This document shows positions 11,255 through 22,880 of a stretch of DNA of 64,000 nucleotides, in pieces; within the stretch, counting starts at the first letter, position 1; each line of letters starts with the position of its first letter. The DNA is taken from positions 175,866,467-175,930,466 of the forward strand of contig CM076194.1 in NCBI GenBank assembly GCA_038277395.1, in the 5' to 3' direction. The stretch is from Dryocosmus kuriphilus. Taxonomy: Eukaryota > Arthropoda > Insecta > Hymenoptera > Cynipidae. Made by a program: the position numbers and the translations under genes. The notes beneath the pieces are model-generated. The model worked only from the letters and a program-made list of their open reading frames with translations. It was not told the DNA's origin and ran no database searches.

Positions 11255-12295
11255 TCAATTGAAAACTCTGTGTTTTTCCGGGAGTTTGTGGGATCTGAGA
11301 TTTATTATTTTTCCAGAATTTAATATTATTTCATGCTCTGTTAAATTTGTACATGGTAAAGGATCTTTTTCTAATGCAAAGACCACTTGGTATTTTGATA
11401 TTAGTTTTTTAATTGTTTCTTTTATTTCTTTTTCAATATGGTCTAGTTTGAATAGTTGTATTATCTCGTTTAGTCTTTGTTGGTGTCCTGTGTATGGATT
11501 TTTATTCTGTTTTTGTGTGGTTTCTGTTTCTTTTAATATTATTTTATTTATTCTTTCAAACTTAATTTCCTTTGGGATTTCTATTGGTCTTTTTTCGTAA
11601 TTGAAGATCGGTATTCTCTGTTGGTTATCTTTAATTTCATAAATACCTTCTAAAGTATTCTCGCTATTTTCGATCCATACTTTTTGATTTTCTTTCTCTA
11701 TCTGAATATTGAAAATTTTAAATGTTTTTGCGCCAATGAATTCACTGTCATTATGCAATGGAAGTTTAAAGTTTTCGATTATCAAGAATTCAGGTGTGAT
11801 TGCATACCTATTGTATTTTTTCAAGAATTGGATGCCTATAATGCCATCTTCTGGAAGTGGGAATGTATTGTTTATTATGTGAAATAGTTGTTTCTTCCCA
11901 AAGTAGTTTAGATATACTGCCTTCTCAGATGTATGTTTATCATAACCCATTACGAAATTCTTTTTATATTTAAACGGTTTATCGCTTGGTAGCAATATTT
12001 TTTCTTTAATCAAATTTATTCCTGCTCCACTATCGACGAGTAATCGGTATATACTATTTCCTCGTTTTCCGTGTATGGATTGTAATTTTCCGGAAATTGA
12101 AGAAATTCTGTTTGATTCTCGTAGGTCTGTTGTTCCTTGATTTCTTCTGTTGTCATTTCTAAACATTCTGTTTGTTCGCATGCTTCTTCCTCCTGAATAT
12201 TCCTGATAGATTGGGGTGGTCTTTTGGGGAATTGACCCTGCGGAAAACCCTGTTTTTCTTGGCATTGTGAAGCGATGTGTCCGATTTTCCCACAT
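11255..12295 (-). pseudogene. LTR-1 pol: protease and start of RT
   Basis: 346 codons overlapping the gag end by about 280 bases in another frame, the usual sign of ribosomal frameshifting between gag and pol. The retropepsin motif LLVDSGAGINLI and its flap/core partner IIGIQFL are clear. A linker follows, then the start of RT (KYQVVFALEKDPLPC, LPEKHR). The frame then breaks just before the RT palm. It processes the polyprotein. Confidence 0.88.
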
Positions 12296-13179
12296 TTATA
12301 GCATTTCATTTTACTTCTGTCTTGAAGAGACATATTCTGGTTTGCTGGTTTGTAACCAGATGTGTTGGCATGTGGTCTTATAGTTTGTGGATTTGGTTGA
12401 AATCTCATTGTTGATCTCATAATAGGAATCTGTGATTTAGTTGGTTGAGATTCCTTTAACCACATTTCCGTTTCCATCGCTAGGCTCTGAGCTTCAGTAA
12501 TTGTTGAAGGTTTTAGAAGTCGTATTTGCAATCCTATTTCCTTTCGTAGGTTTAGTAAGTAGCGATTTACATTATCTGCTTCTTCGATTTTCATTCTAAC
12601 TTTTCTTTCTATTAGATTTGTGTGTTGAGCTAATAGGCTGTAATTTAATTCGTTCGTAATTTGTTTAAATCGGAGAGAGAAATTCTGTACCGTTTCTGTC
12701 GAACCCTGTTTACAGCTTTCTAATTTTGATTTCAATGCAAGCGTGGAACTAGTTTGTTTTAGATTCTCTCTTAATGCGTTATATAATTCGTCATAAGAAT
12801 CTATAGTTATAAATCTTATGGCCTTCTCTGCTAATCCCTTAATTTTTTGAGCTATGATGAAGTCGAGTAGGATATTGGGTTGAGTACAACGCATTCTTGC
12901 CCTCTTTACACTTTTTATAAAGTCCTCGACTCCGATGTCATCTTGACCATTCAGGACTGTTATTGTCTCTAGGATATCTTTAGCTTTTAATAATTCGTTG
13001 TCCGATGTATTTGATTTTTCTCTTTCCTTGTTTTCTAGGATCTGTTGGTTCTTTTGTTTTCTCGTTTCCATTTCTTTTTGTTCGTCTTCATCTTTTGTTT
13101 CATCTTCTGTAATGTCCGGGTTGTCGGTATTGGCTTCTATCATTCCAATTTTTCTTGCAATAAAAGAAATTTCATTCAT
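12016..13179 (-). CDS. LTR-1 gag
   Basis: 387 codons. Acidic N-terminus, a helical capsid-like middle (about residues 65-235), then a basic region and one CCHC zinc knuckle, CYKCGKIGHIASQC (about residues 292-305), for RNA packaging. A better-placed ATG at 13295 (MSQTTPPVSQ) lies in another frame and ends after about 20 codons near a C5A5 homopolymer at 13240-13255. The true N-terminus may therefore start there, with one indel in between. From 13179 on the frame is intact. Confidence 0.85.
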   Translation of the reverse strand: MNEISFIARKIGMIEANTDNPDITEDETKDEDEQKEMETRKQKNQQILENKEREKSNTSDNELLKAKDILETITVLNGQDDIGVEDFIKSVKRARMRCTQPNILLDFIIAQKIKGLAEKAIRFITIDSYDELYNALRENLKQTSSTLALKSKLESCKQGSTETVQNFSLRFKQITNELNYSLLAQHTNLIERKVRMKIEEADNVNRYLLNLRKEIGLQIRLLKPSTITEAQSLAMETEMWLKESQPTKSQIPIMRSTMRFQPNPQTIRPHANTSGYKPANQNMSLQDRSKMKCYKCGKIGHIASQCQEKQGFPQGQFPKRPPQSIRNIQEEEACEQTECLEMTTEEIKEQQTYENQTEFLQFPENYNPYTENEEIVYTDYSSIVEQE

Positions 13180-13295
13180 TCTCGCTTGGTTTCCTTGTTC
13201 AATAATTTCGACCCTTTGAAGTAGTTGAGCTAATAATTCGTCCCTATTTTTGGGGGCGAAGTTTTTTGAGAAACTGGGGGAGTTGTTTGAGACAT

Positions 13296-14200
13296 ATTTG
13301 CTGTTGTATTTTGCAAAAGGGTTGTTTCGAGGAGGTCGTCCGAGTCACTTGTATCGTCCGTTGAGTATATCTTTGTTTCCCTATAATTGTCCAGTTTGGA
13401 TGATTTCTAATTTTTTTTTTTTTAAAACTTAAAAACTTTGTGTTTAACAAAAGTGTAGTGTATTTTAATACCGAGAGGTTCACACATATGCTGCTACAAG
13501 CATATGTCAGACGCCCGATCGGTAGTGTATTTTGATTTTTTGTTGACGGTGGGTTGCTTGGTGTGCAAAGGCTAACCCAACGTGAAGTTTAAAACTTTGC
13601 GTCACCAGAAGTGAAACTATCTTGGTTTAGCTTCTGTCCCCTTCCACAGACGGTAGAGACGACTAATACTCTTTAAACTTCAGTTATTGCTTAAGTGTTT
13701 ATAAACTTACAATTATTCGATATTTTCTTCTTTCTTGATCCGTAAATCTTCAGGTTCTTTATAGGAGAAGTGGAGATCCGTTTTCCTCTTGGGTGTGGCT
13801 GCTGCTACCCGGATGTCGCTGTGTTGATAGCCTTTTCTTCTTGGGTTTTTACCGCAATAAGTAGCGAACCCCTTCTGCCTGATTGCAGGACTCGTGCAAA
13901 TTTCAATAGCTTTTAGTAATCGAATTTACGTAGTATAGCGGCTACTCAGTTCACCGTCTAATTATATTCGATACTTTTATTCTCTGGTTGACGGGCTTAC
14001 TTCGTGAAGAAGTCCGGAGTTCTATTTTTTGGCTCCCTGAATCCTTAGGTTTAGGTTTTAATTTTGAGCCGAAATATTTTACAAAAGTCCCGCTGGTCTG
14101 CAACGTTTTAATTCTGGACTTTTATCTTTGTCCTGATTCTCCAAGTCTTCGCCACAGATTGTCCTCTATATGATCCCCGTAGAATAATCGAAAAGACAAT
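13296..14200 (-). other. 5' leader of LTR-1
   Basis: About 900 bases between the primer-binding site and gag with no convincing ORF or repeat. Packaging signals and the env splice donor would be expected here, but I cannot identify them. Confidence 0.5.
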
Positions 14201-14216
14201 CCTGGCAGGATCGCCA
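14201..14216 (-). other. Primer-binding site of LTR-1 (tRNA-Arg-like)
   Basis: Minus-strand TGGCGATCCTGCCAGG lies four bases inside the 5' LTR and complements a tRNA 3' end of the form CCTGGCAGGATCG-CCA. This looks like a tRNA-Arg end, judged from memory of insect tRNAs. Confidence 0.7.
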
Positions 14217-14220
14217 AAAA

Positions 14221-14473
14221 TGTTACGCGTAAATTAAACAATAAAGTTTTTTAAAAAAGCGAGTGACTTCACCAACTCGTGAAGTCACTTGTTTACTTTA
14301 TTATATGATGTCAATTACGCGTACAATTATATTACGTATATAACGTTACTTTCTAATCGTTAGATGTTGCGTCTGAATAGAGAATTTTGGAACTGACTCG
14401 CTAGTCACGCTTGGCCCTATTTATATGCTATGTTATCTTATAAGTAAGTATGTGTATGTGTGTACCTATAACA
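14221..14473 (-). repeat. 5' LTR of LTR-1
   Basis: 253 bp, TGTTA...TAACA ends, two differences from the 3' LTR. ATAA at 14474-14477 is the right copy of the target duplication. Confidence 0.93.
14391..14425 (-). promoter_or_regulatory. LTR-1 core promoter: TATA box plus initiator
   Basis: Minus-strand TATAAATAGGG has its TATA at 14418-14425. A TCAGTT initiator follows at 14391-14396, with its A 31 bases downstream of the first TATA base. That spacing is canonical for insect TATA/Inr promoters. Confidence 0.75.
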
Positions 14474-15646
14474 ATAAACTAAATAAATAAAATAAATAAA
14501 ATAAATAGAATGAATGAAGTAAATAAAATAAATTTAAAAAATAAAATAAATAGTATATATAAAAAAAAAATAAATGAATAAAATGAAATAAATAAAATAA
14601 ATAAATTAAGTGGAATAGATAAAGTATGTAAAATAAATAAGATAAATAAAATCAATAACATAAATAAAATAAATAAAATCAATAAAATAAAGAGAATATA
14701 TAAAAAAATAAAATAAATGAATGAAATGAAATAAATAAAATAAATTATATAAATGAAATAAGTAAAGCAAATAAAATAAGCAAAATAAATAAAACAATAA
14801 AATAAATAAACTAAGTAAAATACATAAAAATAATTAAAATAAATAAAATAAATAAAATAAGTAAAATAAATGAAATAAATAAAATAAATAAAGTAAATAA
14901 TACAGATAAAATAAATAAAATGCATAAAATAAATGAAATAAGTAAAGCAAATAAAATAAACAAAATAAATAAAAAAATAAAACAAATAAAGTAAATAAAA
15001 TAAAATAAATTAGATAAATAAAATAAATAAGATGAATATGATAAATAAAATAAATGAAATAAATAAAATAAATAGAATAAATAAAGTAAATAAAATAAAT
15101 AAAATAGACAAAATAAAATAAATGAATGAAATGAAGTAAATAAAATAAATAAGATAAATAAAGTCAATAACGTAAATAAAATAAATAGAATAAATACAAT
15201 AAATAAAATAAATAAAATAAGTAATATAAATAAAATAAACAAAATACAAAAATTAAGAAAATAAAGACAATAAATGAAATAAATAAAATAAATGAAATAA
15301 AGAAAATAAATTAATGAAGTGAAATAAATAAAATAAATAAAATAAATAGAATAAATGAAATAAATCAAATAAATGAAATAAATAGAATAAAGGAAGTAAA
15401 TAAAATAAATAAAATAAATAAAATAAATGAAATAAATAAAATAAAAGAGGTAAATACAATAAATAGAATATATAAAAAAAATAATTAATAGAATGAAATG
15501 AAGTAAATAAAATAAATAAAATAAATGAAGTAAGTAAAATAAATAATGTAAATAAAATAAATAAAATATACAAAGTAAATAAAATAAATTAAATAAATTA
15601 AATAAATAATATAAATGAAATAAATAAAATAAATAAAGTGAATAAA
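14474..15646. repeat. A-rich satellite-like array
   Basis: 1.17 kb of the same A-rich words, with GAATATATAAAAA marks near 14693 and 15464. No gene. TGAATAAA at 15639-15646 is repeated at 18092-18099 and is the likely target duplication of the family B element. Confidence 0.9.
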
Positions 15647-17780
15647 ATAGTGGAGAGGAATATAGGGGAAAAAAAAGAGTACGCTGAGATGTGTGATAGA
15701 AAAAAAGAGGAGGAAAGTAAAAGATTTGAAGAAGAGGTAGAGAAGGCTAGGACGGAGGAAGAGGTCTGGAAGGTAGTAAATAAAGAAAGAAAAAGAAGAA
15801 AAAGAGTAAACCAGGATATTGAAATGGAAGAGTGGAAAGAATATTTTATGGAATTGCTAGGAGGGGTTGAGAAGAAAATTAGGAAAGGAAAAAAAGAAGG
15901 AAGGGAAAGAGATGAGGAAGCGGACATAACGAGGGAAGAAATCAGCAAGGTGTTAGAAGGAATGAAGGATGCTAAGGCACCTGGAATAGATGAGATTCCA
16001 AATGAGGTCTGGAAATATGGGGGAAAAGAGCTAAAGGAGTGGGTATGGTTAATGTGCAGTAGAGTATGGAGAGGAGAGGGGTGGCCGGAGTTATGGAAAG
16101 AAGAGATAGTAGTACCGATAGTGAAAAAAGGTAAAGGAGAGGAGGTGAAAGATTATAGAGGAGTGACACTAATGCCGACACTGTATAAGCTATATGTTAC
16201 GGTTCTATCAGAAAGGTTAAAGAAAGAGGTAGAGGAAAAAAAGATAGTGCCACCGAATCAGACAGGATTTAGGAAAGGAATGGGTGTGATGGAGAACGTT
16301 TATGTTCTGAATTATCTGGTGAATAAAAGGATTAAACGAGAGAAAGGGGGAATGATAGTAATGTTCGTGGACCTGAAGGTGGCGTTTGACTCACTATATC
16401 GAGAAGAAATAGAAAAGGTTATGGTGAAAAAGGGGATAAGAAGGGGATTAAGAAAGAGAGTATCAGAAATTCTTAGAGAGACAAAAAGCAGGGTAAAGAT
16501 AGCAGAGCAGGTAGGAGATAGTTTCTGGTTGGCAAGAGGAGTGAGACAAGGGTGCCCACTGAGCCCACTGCTATTTAATATATTAATCTCAGACTTGGAA
16601 GAACAAATAAGGAGAAAAGGTTGGGGAGGAGTTAGGATTGGGAGTGAAAGGATTTATACACTGGCCTATGCGGACGATTTGGTGGTGATGGCAGAGGATG
16701 AAGAAGGGATGGCAGGATTAATCACAGGATTGGAAAATATTTGGATAGGAAAAAGTTGAAGTTAAATGAAGAAAAGACCAAGATAATGAGGTTTAGAAAA
16801 GGAGGGGGAAGAAAAAAAGTATGGAGTCGAAGGTGGAAGGGTATAAAGATAGAAGAAGTAAAGGAATTTAAATATTTGGGGTATACGGTGCAGAACAATG
16901 GAGATCATAGAGCTCAGATTACAGAAAGGGTAAAGAAAGCGGCAGGGGTAATGAAACAGATATGGGGTACAGGGAAAAGAAGGTTCAAGAAAGATTGGGA
17001 AAGAAGAATATGGCTATTTGATACACTAGTATGGCCGGTATTAGGATATGGGGCAGAGATATGAGGATGGAAGGAAAGGAAGAGGTTGAAAGGTTACAAG
17101 AGAGGTATATAAGATGGACACTAGGGGTAGACTGGAGAACGTCTGGATATATGGTGAGAGAAGATGCACAAAGGGAGAAGTTATGTATTAAAGCAGTAAA
17201 AGGGCTTGGAAATTTGAGGAGAAGTTGAGAGAGGGGAAGGGGTGGGGAGCTGGCGGGAAAGTCTTTGAGGGAAGTACAGGAGAGGAGAGGGTGGAGAATG
17301 GAATTATCGAGATGGGAAGAAGAAAGAAAGGAGTTTCTTAGAGATAGAAGTATAAGAGGGGGGTCAGGAGTAAACTTTGAAGAAGTGGAGAGAAAGGACA
17401 GGGAAAGACAATTAATAGAAAGATGGGAGATGATTGAGAGATTGAATTATAATAAATGGTATAAGATGATAAAACAGGAAGGAATACCAAAGTATTTAAG
17501 AAAAGGGTGGGGAGAGAAAAGATGGATAAGAGTAGCAAGATTTAGATTGGGTAACGAAGTAAGAGAAGGGATTTATTGGGGAAAAAAGGAGAACAGAGAA
17601 TGCAGATTATGAAAATGGGAAGAGGAAACATGGGAGCGTGTATGGGATGGATGTAGAAGAGGAAATGAAGATAAACGAAGCTGGCAGGAGAATGTCGGTA
17701 AGATTTTAGGAGAGGAAGATATGGGGGAAGAATGGATGAAAGAAATGGAAGGGGCTAGAGGAATGAGTGAGGGGAAGTGA
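15647..17780 (+). pseudogene. Family B ORF2: reverse transcriptase remnant
   Basis: Open from 15647 to 16759, then frames shift near 16745, 17050 and 17230, and a stop falls near 17610. Motifs: PNQTGFRKGMG, FVDLKVAFDS, RQGCPLSPLLFN and YADDLVVMAED (YADD near 16670). The C-terminal region matches that of family A (WGTGKRRFKKDW, RYIRWTLGVDWR). In the terminal zinc knuckle the second Cys position reads TGA and the His position is Arg, so the knuckle is lost. No endonuclease is present. It is non-functional. Confidence 0.87.
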
Positions 17781-18066
17781 AATTTTAAGGAACGGAAGGC
17801 ACATAGAAAGGTATAAATTGTATTTATAAATTGTATTTATATAATAAGAATAGTATAAGCAAATTAAGATACGGTTAAGAAATGGCTCGCACACTAACTC
17901 GCTATAGAATTCGCTCTCTCAGTAGATGTCATTAGTAAATGGCGCAATAATATGTAGATGTAAAATGATGTAATTTAATGTAATGTAAAAATAAGGTAAA
18001 TAATTAGTATAAGAAAAATATAGTTATAGATATATAGTAAAAGATTGTATGAATGAAACGGAGGTC
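17781..18066 (+). other. 3' UTR of family B
   Basis: About 285 bases between the end of ORF2 and the terminal stem-loop. No ORF or repeat was recognised. Confidence 0.6.
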
Positions 18067-18089
18067 ATGTAAACCCTTAGGGGACACAT
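18067..18089 (+). other. 3'-terminal stem-loop of family B
   Basis: Outer arms ATGT/ACAT, inner arms CCC/GGG, with an AAA bulge before CCC. The layout is that of the family A terminal hairpin (outer stem, AAA, CCC, loop, GGG, outer stem) with a different outer stem. Likely RT-recognition structure (inference). Confidence 0.6.
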
Positions 18090-18091
18090 TT

Positions 18092-18540
18092 TGAATAAAG
18101 AACTAAAATAAATAAAATAAATCAAATAAATAAAATAAATGGAATAAATAACATAAATGAAATAAATGAAATAAATCAAATAAATAAAATAATTAAGATA
18201 GATTATTTAAATAAAATGCATAAAATAAATGAAATAAATAGAATAATTAAAATAAATAAAATAAGTAATATAAATATAATAAATTACATAAATAAAGTAG
18301 ATGAAATAAAAATAAAAATACAATAAGATAAAATAAATAAAATAAGACAAAAATAAAAAAAAATGAAATAAAATTAAATAAAGAAAAGGAAAATAAAACA
18401 AAACAAAAGGAAATTATATATATTAAAAAAAAGGAAGAAAGTTTAATAAAGTAAAACAAAACAAAATAAAATAAATAAAAATGATGCAATAAATGAAATA
18501 AATGAAATAGGTGAAATAAATTAAATGAATGAAATAAATT
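18092..18540. repeat. A-rich satellite-like array
   Basis: No gene. It contains the embedded AAAAGGAAAATAAAACAAAAC unit at about 18305-18475. Confidence 0.88.
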
Positions 18541-18842
18541 CATTCATTTATTTACTTATACTCTCTCCTTTTTACGGGTTTAAGAGTCTTCACAAAATCA
18601 TTACATATGTTTACAATCCAATTTCTTAAACTATATTCTCCCTTGTCTTTCTCTTAAACTCTTACATACATATATTCTTATCCTATTCTTAAATTTATTC
18701 TTAAATTTAAACGCTTGCGACCGAGACCAGGACTTCCGTTTCCTCTTACCTTTGCCAATCTATAATTGGTAATTACTTTTTCGGTTCTACTTTATATTTT
18801 TAATATCTTTTAACTACATCATGAGACCTTTTCTTTCTCTTA
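18541..18842 (-). mobile_element. Family A 3' stub (A2-like), dead on arrival
   Basis: About 280 bases matching the 3' UTR of A2 (19440-19690) plus the last codons of ORF2, ending in the stem-loop 18560-18587 and an A-rich tail. Similarity to A2 stops abruptly near 18842. A severely 5'-truncated insertion. Confidence 0.85.
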
Positions 18843-18974
18843 AATAATATTCTCTTAAATAAATAAGATGCATAAAATTAATGAAATAAAAAGGAAAATA
18901 AAATAAGATACAATAAATAAAATAAGCCCAAATTAAAACAAGTGAAATAAAATTAAATAAAGTAAAAGGAAAAT
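18843..18974. repeat. A-rich array fragment
   Basis: Array sequence ending in AAGTAAAAGGAAAAT (18960-18974), the left target duplication of the next stub. Confidence 0.85.
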
Positions 18975-19263
18975 TACTCGTTTATTTATACTCTCTCCCT
19001 TTTACGGGTTTGAGAGTCATTACATAACCATCACATTTTTACATCCAGCGCAGATTTTACAAATACTTATTCATATACCTTAACCTATATATACTATACA
19101 TAACTTCTTAATCTTTAATCTAAGTCTACGCACAGCCGCTCAAGACCTTGGGCTTCCGTTTCCTCTCGCCATTTCCATTCTATTGATGGTACATTAATCC
19201 TCGACTCTACTGACTTTTCTTTTGCCTTTATACGAATCCCTGGCTGGAAGAGAGAATGAGAGA
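18975..19263 (-). mobile_element. Family A 3' stub with 15-bp target duplication
   Basis: A short copy of a third 3' UTR subfamily, with the intact stem-loop 18990-19017 and an A-rich tail. It is flanked by identical AAGTAAAAGGAAAAT at 18960-18974 and 19264-19278, a clean record of target-primed insertion into the longer array unit. Confidence 0.88.
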
Positions 19264-19400
19264 AAGTAAAAGGAAAATAAAATAAAACAAAAGGAAGTAA
19301 AATGTTTAAAAAAAGGAAGAAAGTGAAATAAAGTAAAACAAAACAAGCAAATAAAATAAATAAGTAAATATAATAAATCAAATAAATAAAATAAATACAA
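19264..19400. repeat. A-rich array fragment
   Basis: Continues the array unit split by the preceding stub. It ends in AAATAAATACAA (19389-19400), the left target duplication of A2. Confidence 0.85.
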
Positions 19401-19417
19401 TTCATTTATTTATTTAT

Positions 19418-19445
19418 ACTCTCTCCCTTTTACGAGTTTGAGAGT
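19418..19445 (-). other. 3'-terminal stem-loop of A2
   Basis: Sense-strand outer arms ACTCTC/GAGAGT. The inner CCC/GGG pairing is weakened by one change (CTC against GGG). It lies at the very 3' end before the A-rich tail. Confidence 0.7.
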
Positions 19446-19671
19446 CTTCACACAATCATTACATATGTTTACAATCCAATTCCTTAAACTATATTCTCCC
19501 TTATCGTTCTCTTACACTATTACATAGATATTTTCTTAACCTATTCTTAAATTTATTCTTAAATTTAGGCGCTTGCGACCGAGACCAGGACTTCCGTTTC
19601 CTCTTACCTTTGCCAATCTACACTTGGCAATTACTTTTACAGTTCTACTTTATATTTTTAGTATCTTTAAA

Positions 19672-22600
19672 CTAGATCATGCGGCCTTTTCTTTCTCTTA
19701 ACTTTTCCAGCTTCTTCATCCATCCCTCCCCCTGTCCATTCCCATTCAAAATCTCTTTCACTCTCTCTTCCACACTCTTCCCTTCTCCTTCGTCTCGTGT
19801 ACATCTCTCTAACACATGCACCCATGTTGTTCATACCCACATACTCTACATTCTAAATCTTATCACTCTGTTCCATTTACTCTCTTTCTTTATCCTTCCC
19901 AGGTACTCTGGCTCTCCTTCCCACTTGACCATTCTGTACCAACTGTTGTACCTCGACTCCAAGATTTTTCTCCATCTTTCCTCACCTTGTCTAGACAGAA
20001 TCTCTTCCTCTATTCCTTGCCATTCTCTACTCTCCACATTCATACTCCATTCTCTCCTCCTTGCGTACCTTTCTTCTTCCCATTTCGACCGTCCCATATT
20101 CCCCCTTCTTTCTTTGTTTTCTATCTCCCTCAGACACGCTTGTGCTACCTTACTTCCTTCCCCCCTCCTTAGCTTTTCCTCAAAATTCCATGCCCTTTTT
20201 AGTTGCCTTACCACCATTTTTTCTCTGCCTAACTCTTCCATCAGCATATACCCTGGACAGCTCCATCCTAACCCCATGACCCATCTCAGGAATCTCCCCT
20301 GCATGCTTTCTATTCTCTTATATTCCTTCCATCCCCATATTTCCGTTCCATAACTTACCACTGACCACACTAACACATCAAACATCCACACTCTCATTCT
20401 CCAATCATCCCTGAACCTCCTCTTTCCTATGCCCCACACTTGGCCCATTACTTTGCTTCCACTTTCCAATCTCTTTCTCACCTGCAGTTCGTTTCCTCCT
20501 CCTGTTTCGAACCAAAAGCCTAGGTAACAAAACTCTTCTACCATTTCCACCACCTTGCCATTCATCTTCCATTCATACTCTATTTTACACTTTCCCTTTC
20601 TAAAACACATCACCTTCGTTTTATTCACATTCACCGTTAAATCTTTTTCTCTTACATACTCTTCAAATATTCTCATCATTAAACTCATCCCTCTTTCATC
20701 ATCTGCTACTAACACTATATCGTCGTCGGCGTATGCTAGCGAATATAGCTTACCATTTCCCAGTTTCGTTCCCCCTTTCCCTTTCCTCGTCAATTTTTTC
20801 TCCAAATCTGCCAAAAGAATACTGAACAGTAGCGGGCTCAGCGGACATCCCTGCCTCAAACCCCTTCCCGTCCAAAACTCCTCTCCTTTCTTTTTTCCTA
20901 TTCTTACCTTCATCCTAGTTTCTACAGATATTTCTTTTATCCTCTCTACCAGACTTTCTTCTATTCCGCTTTCTTTCAAAGCCTTCCAAAGTACACTTCT
21001 ATTGACCGAGTCAAACGCTGCTTTCAAGTCTACAAATATTGCGACCAGTTTCCCTTTCTTCTGACCTAGGTTCCTATTAACTAAATATTTGAGCACGTAT
21101 ATATTGTCTGCTGTACCCATTCCCTTCCTGAAACCTGTTTGATTGTGTGGTATACTCTCTTTCTCTTCGATCTGTCTTTCCAATCTTTTCCTGATCACCT
21201 CTGTATAAATTTTGTATCCTACAGACATGAGTGTGATACCTCTATAATCCTGCACATTTTTTCCTTCTCCTTTCTTACTCAGTGGCACTACCAGCCCTGT
21301 CCTCCACTCTTCCTGCCATCCTTCTCTTTTCCATACCTTATTACAAATCCTCCACATCTCTTCTCTCACCCTTTCCCCACCATATTTCAATGCTTCATTC
21401 TCTATGCCGTCCTCCCCTGTTGCCTTATTTCCTTTTAACTTTGCGATTGCTTCATTTATCTCCTCTCTACTTATCTCGTTTACTCCGTCCTCTTACCCTG
21501 CAGCTACCTTCCTCCCTTCTCCACGCACCCTATTCCCCACACCTCCTAGCAATCCCTTAAAGTATTCTGTCCACCCTTTCATCCCTATTTCCTCGTTTAT
21601 AACTTTTCTTCCTCCCCTTTCCCTATTTATCACTTCCCATTCCCTCCCTTCCTTTACCGCTTTCTCCACCTCTTTTACGTACCTTTCTTTCTCCTTTTGC
21701 TTCTTTTCGCTCAACATTCTCTCATGCTCTCTCTTTTCTCCTATTGTACTCTTCTTTCTCCATTTCCCCACTCTTCCATTTTCTCACACATTCTTTCATA
21801 TTCACTTTACTCACTCTGCATTCTTCATCCCACCCACCCTCTCTTACCTGTTTCTGCTTCGTTTAGGGGTCTCACCTCGTCCCTAATCTTTTCGACCGCC
21901 TCTTTAAGTTTTTCTATCATCTTATCTATTCCTTCTTCTTCCATTTCTCCCCAATCCTCGTTTTCCATTTTTTGTATGAATTCCCTTAACTTATCCTGCC
22001 CCCATCTCCCCATTTTCAATTTCGTTTCCCCAGCTTCTCTTTTATTCCCTCTTTCGCGCTTTGATCCTCCCCCTCTTAATGTTCCTATCACTGGGAAGTG
22101 TTCGGACTCTATCTCCTTCCCTACTTCCATTCTAACCATCAACTTCCTAATTCTTTCTTCTGCTAGAATGTAATCGATTACCGTGTCTCCCTTACCTGTA
22201 AACGTATATTCTCCCTTTTCATCCCCTCTTGTATTGCCATTACATATGAACCATCCGGCCTCTCCTATCAAGTTTAGAAGCATTTTCCCCTCTCCGTCTG
22301 TTTCCCTGTGCCTCGAGTTTCTCATAAATACCTCGTTTTCTTCATCCCACGTCTCTCCCCCTTGTTCTCCAGTCCATGCATTCAGGTCCCCTCCAATTAA
22401 CACCAAATCCCCCTCTTTATTCTCTGTCCATCTTCTTATTACATTCCATCCTTCTTCCTCTCCTCTTCTCCTATATACGCATACAATGTTCACTCTTACT
22501 TTTCCCACTCTTATTTTTCGCACCATTGTTCCCTCTTTTTCTTCCGCATTGTCACGTTCTTCCTCCTCTAATACCAATTCCTTTCTTACACCTGACACCA

Positions 22601-22880
22601 TTCCGCCCATTCCTCTCCCTTTCACTTTTTCCTTTCTTGCTCCTTGCATCTCCCATACATATCCTCTCGGTAACCTTCTTTTCATACCTTCCCAGTCCTT
22701 TTTATCCATCCACGTTTCACTCATCATTATCACATCCATCCACTTTTGCACTTCTTCCCAGAATCCTGTATCTTTGTTCTTTAACCCTGACACATTCCAA
22801 AATGCTACCTGTACTTCTCTCTTTTTGTCTTTTCCTACATTATTCCTTCCCTTTAATTCCCCTTTCCGTGTGTAAACCCC
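19672..22880 (-). pseudogene. A2 ORF2: endonuclease-reverse transcriptase
   Basis: The frame opens upstream of the endonuclease motif AFWNVSGL (about 22815) and overlaps the ORF1 end. No in-frame ATG is seen before this motif. Endonuclease: SETW near 22715, GGDLNAW near 22390, IDYILAEERIR near 22165, SEHFPV near 22105 (Glu where Asp is usual). RT: GFRKGMG, FVDLKAAFDS, RQGCPLSPLLFS, then a YADDD with one extra Asp codon near 20725. The C-terminal thumb/connection-like region is long and intact to 19846. Frame changes fall near 21800, 21490 and 19850, and the last one disrupts the zinc knuckle. The stop is at 19672. Confidence 0.9.

Larger units (their letters stand above)
6822..14473 (-). mobile_element. 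LTR-1: errantivirus-like Ty3/Gypsy element with env
   Basis: A 7.65-kb element on the minus strand with near-identical LTRs (TGTTA...TAACA), flanked by the 4-bp duplication ATAA (6818-6821 and 14474-14477). In sense order: 5' LTR, primer-binding site, gag, pol (protease, RT, RNase H, integrase), env, polypurine tract, 3' LTR. I count one substitution (6849 versus 14248) and one indel (an A near 14471) between the LTRs, which indicates a recent insertion. Despite this, pol and env carry single-base frameshifts. Either the copy died on arrival or the assembly has indel errors. Confidence 0.93.
15647..18091 (+). mobile_element. Family B LINE, 5'-truncated
   Basis: A non-LTR element on the + strand, starting in the linker between endonuclease and RT, so its 5' half is missing. 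It ends with a 3' UTR and a terminal stem-loop (18067-18089). A candidate 8-bp target duplication TGAATAAA lies at 15639-15646 and 18092-18099. It is related to family A at protein level but distinct in sequence, and its polarity relative to the A-rich strand is opposite to nearly all family A copies. Confidence 0.85.

Noticed and set aside
14201..14216. tRNA gene fragments at 14201 and 42723
   Set aside because: Only 16-19 bases complementary to tRNA 3' ends, placed next to LTRs; these are primer-binding sites.
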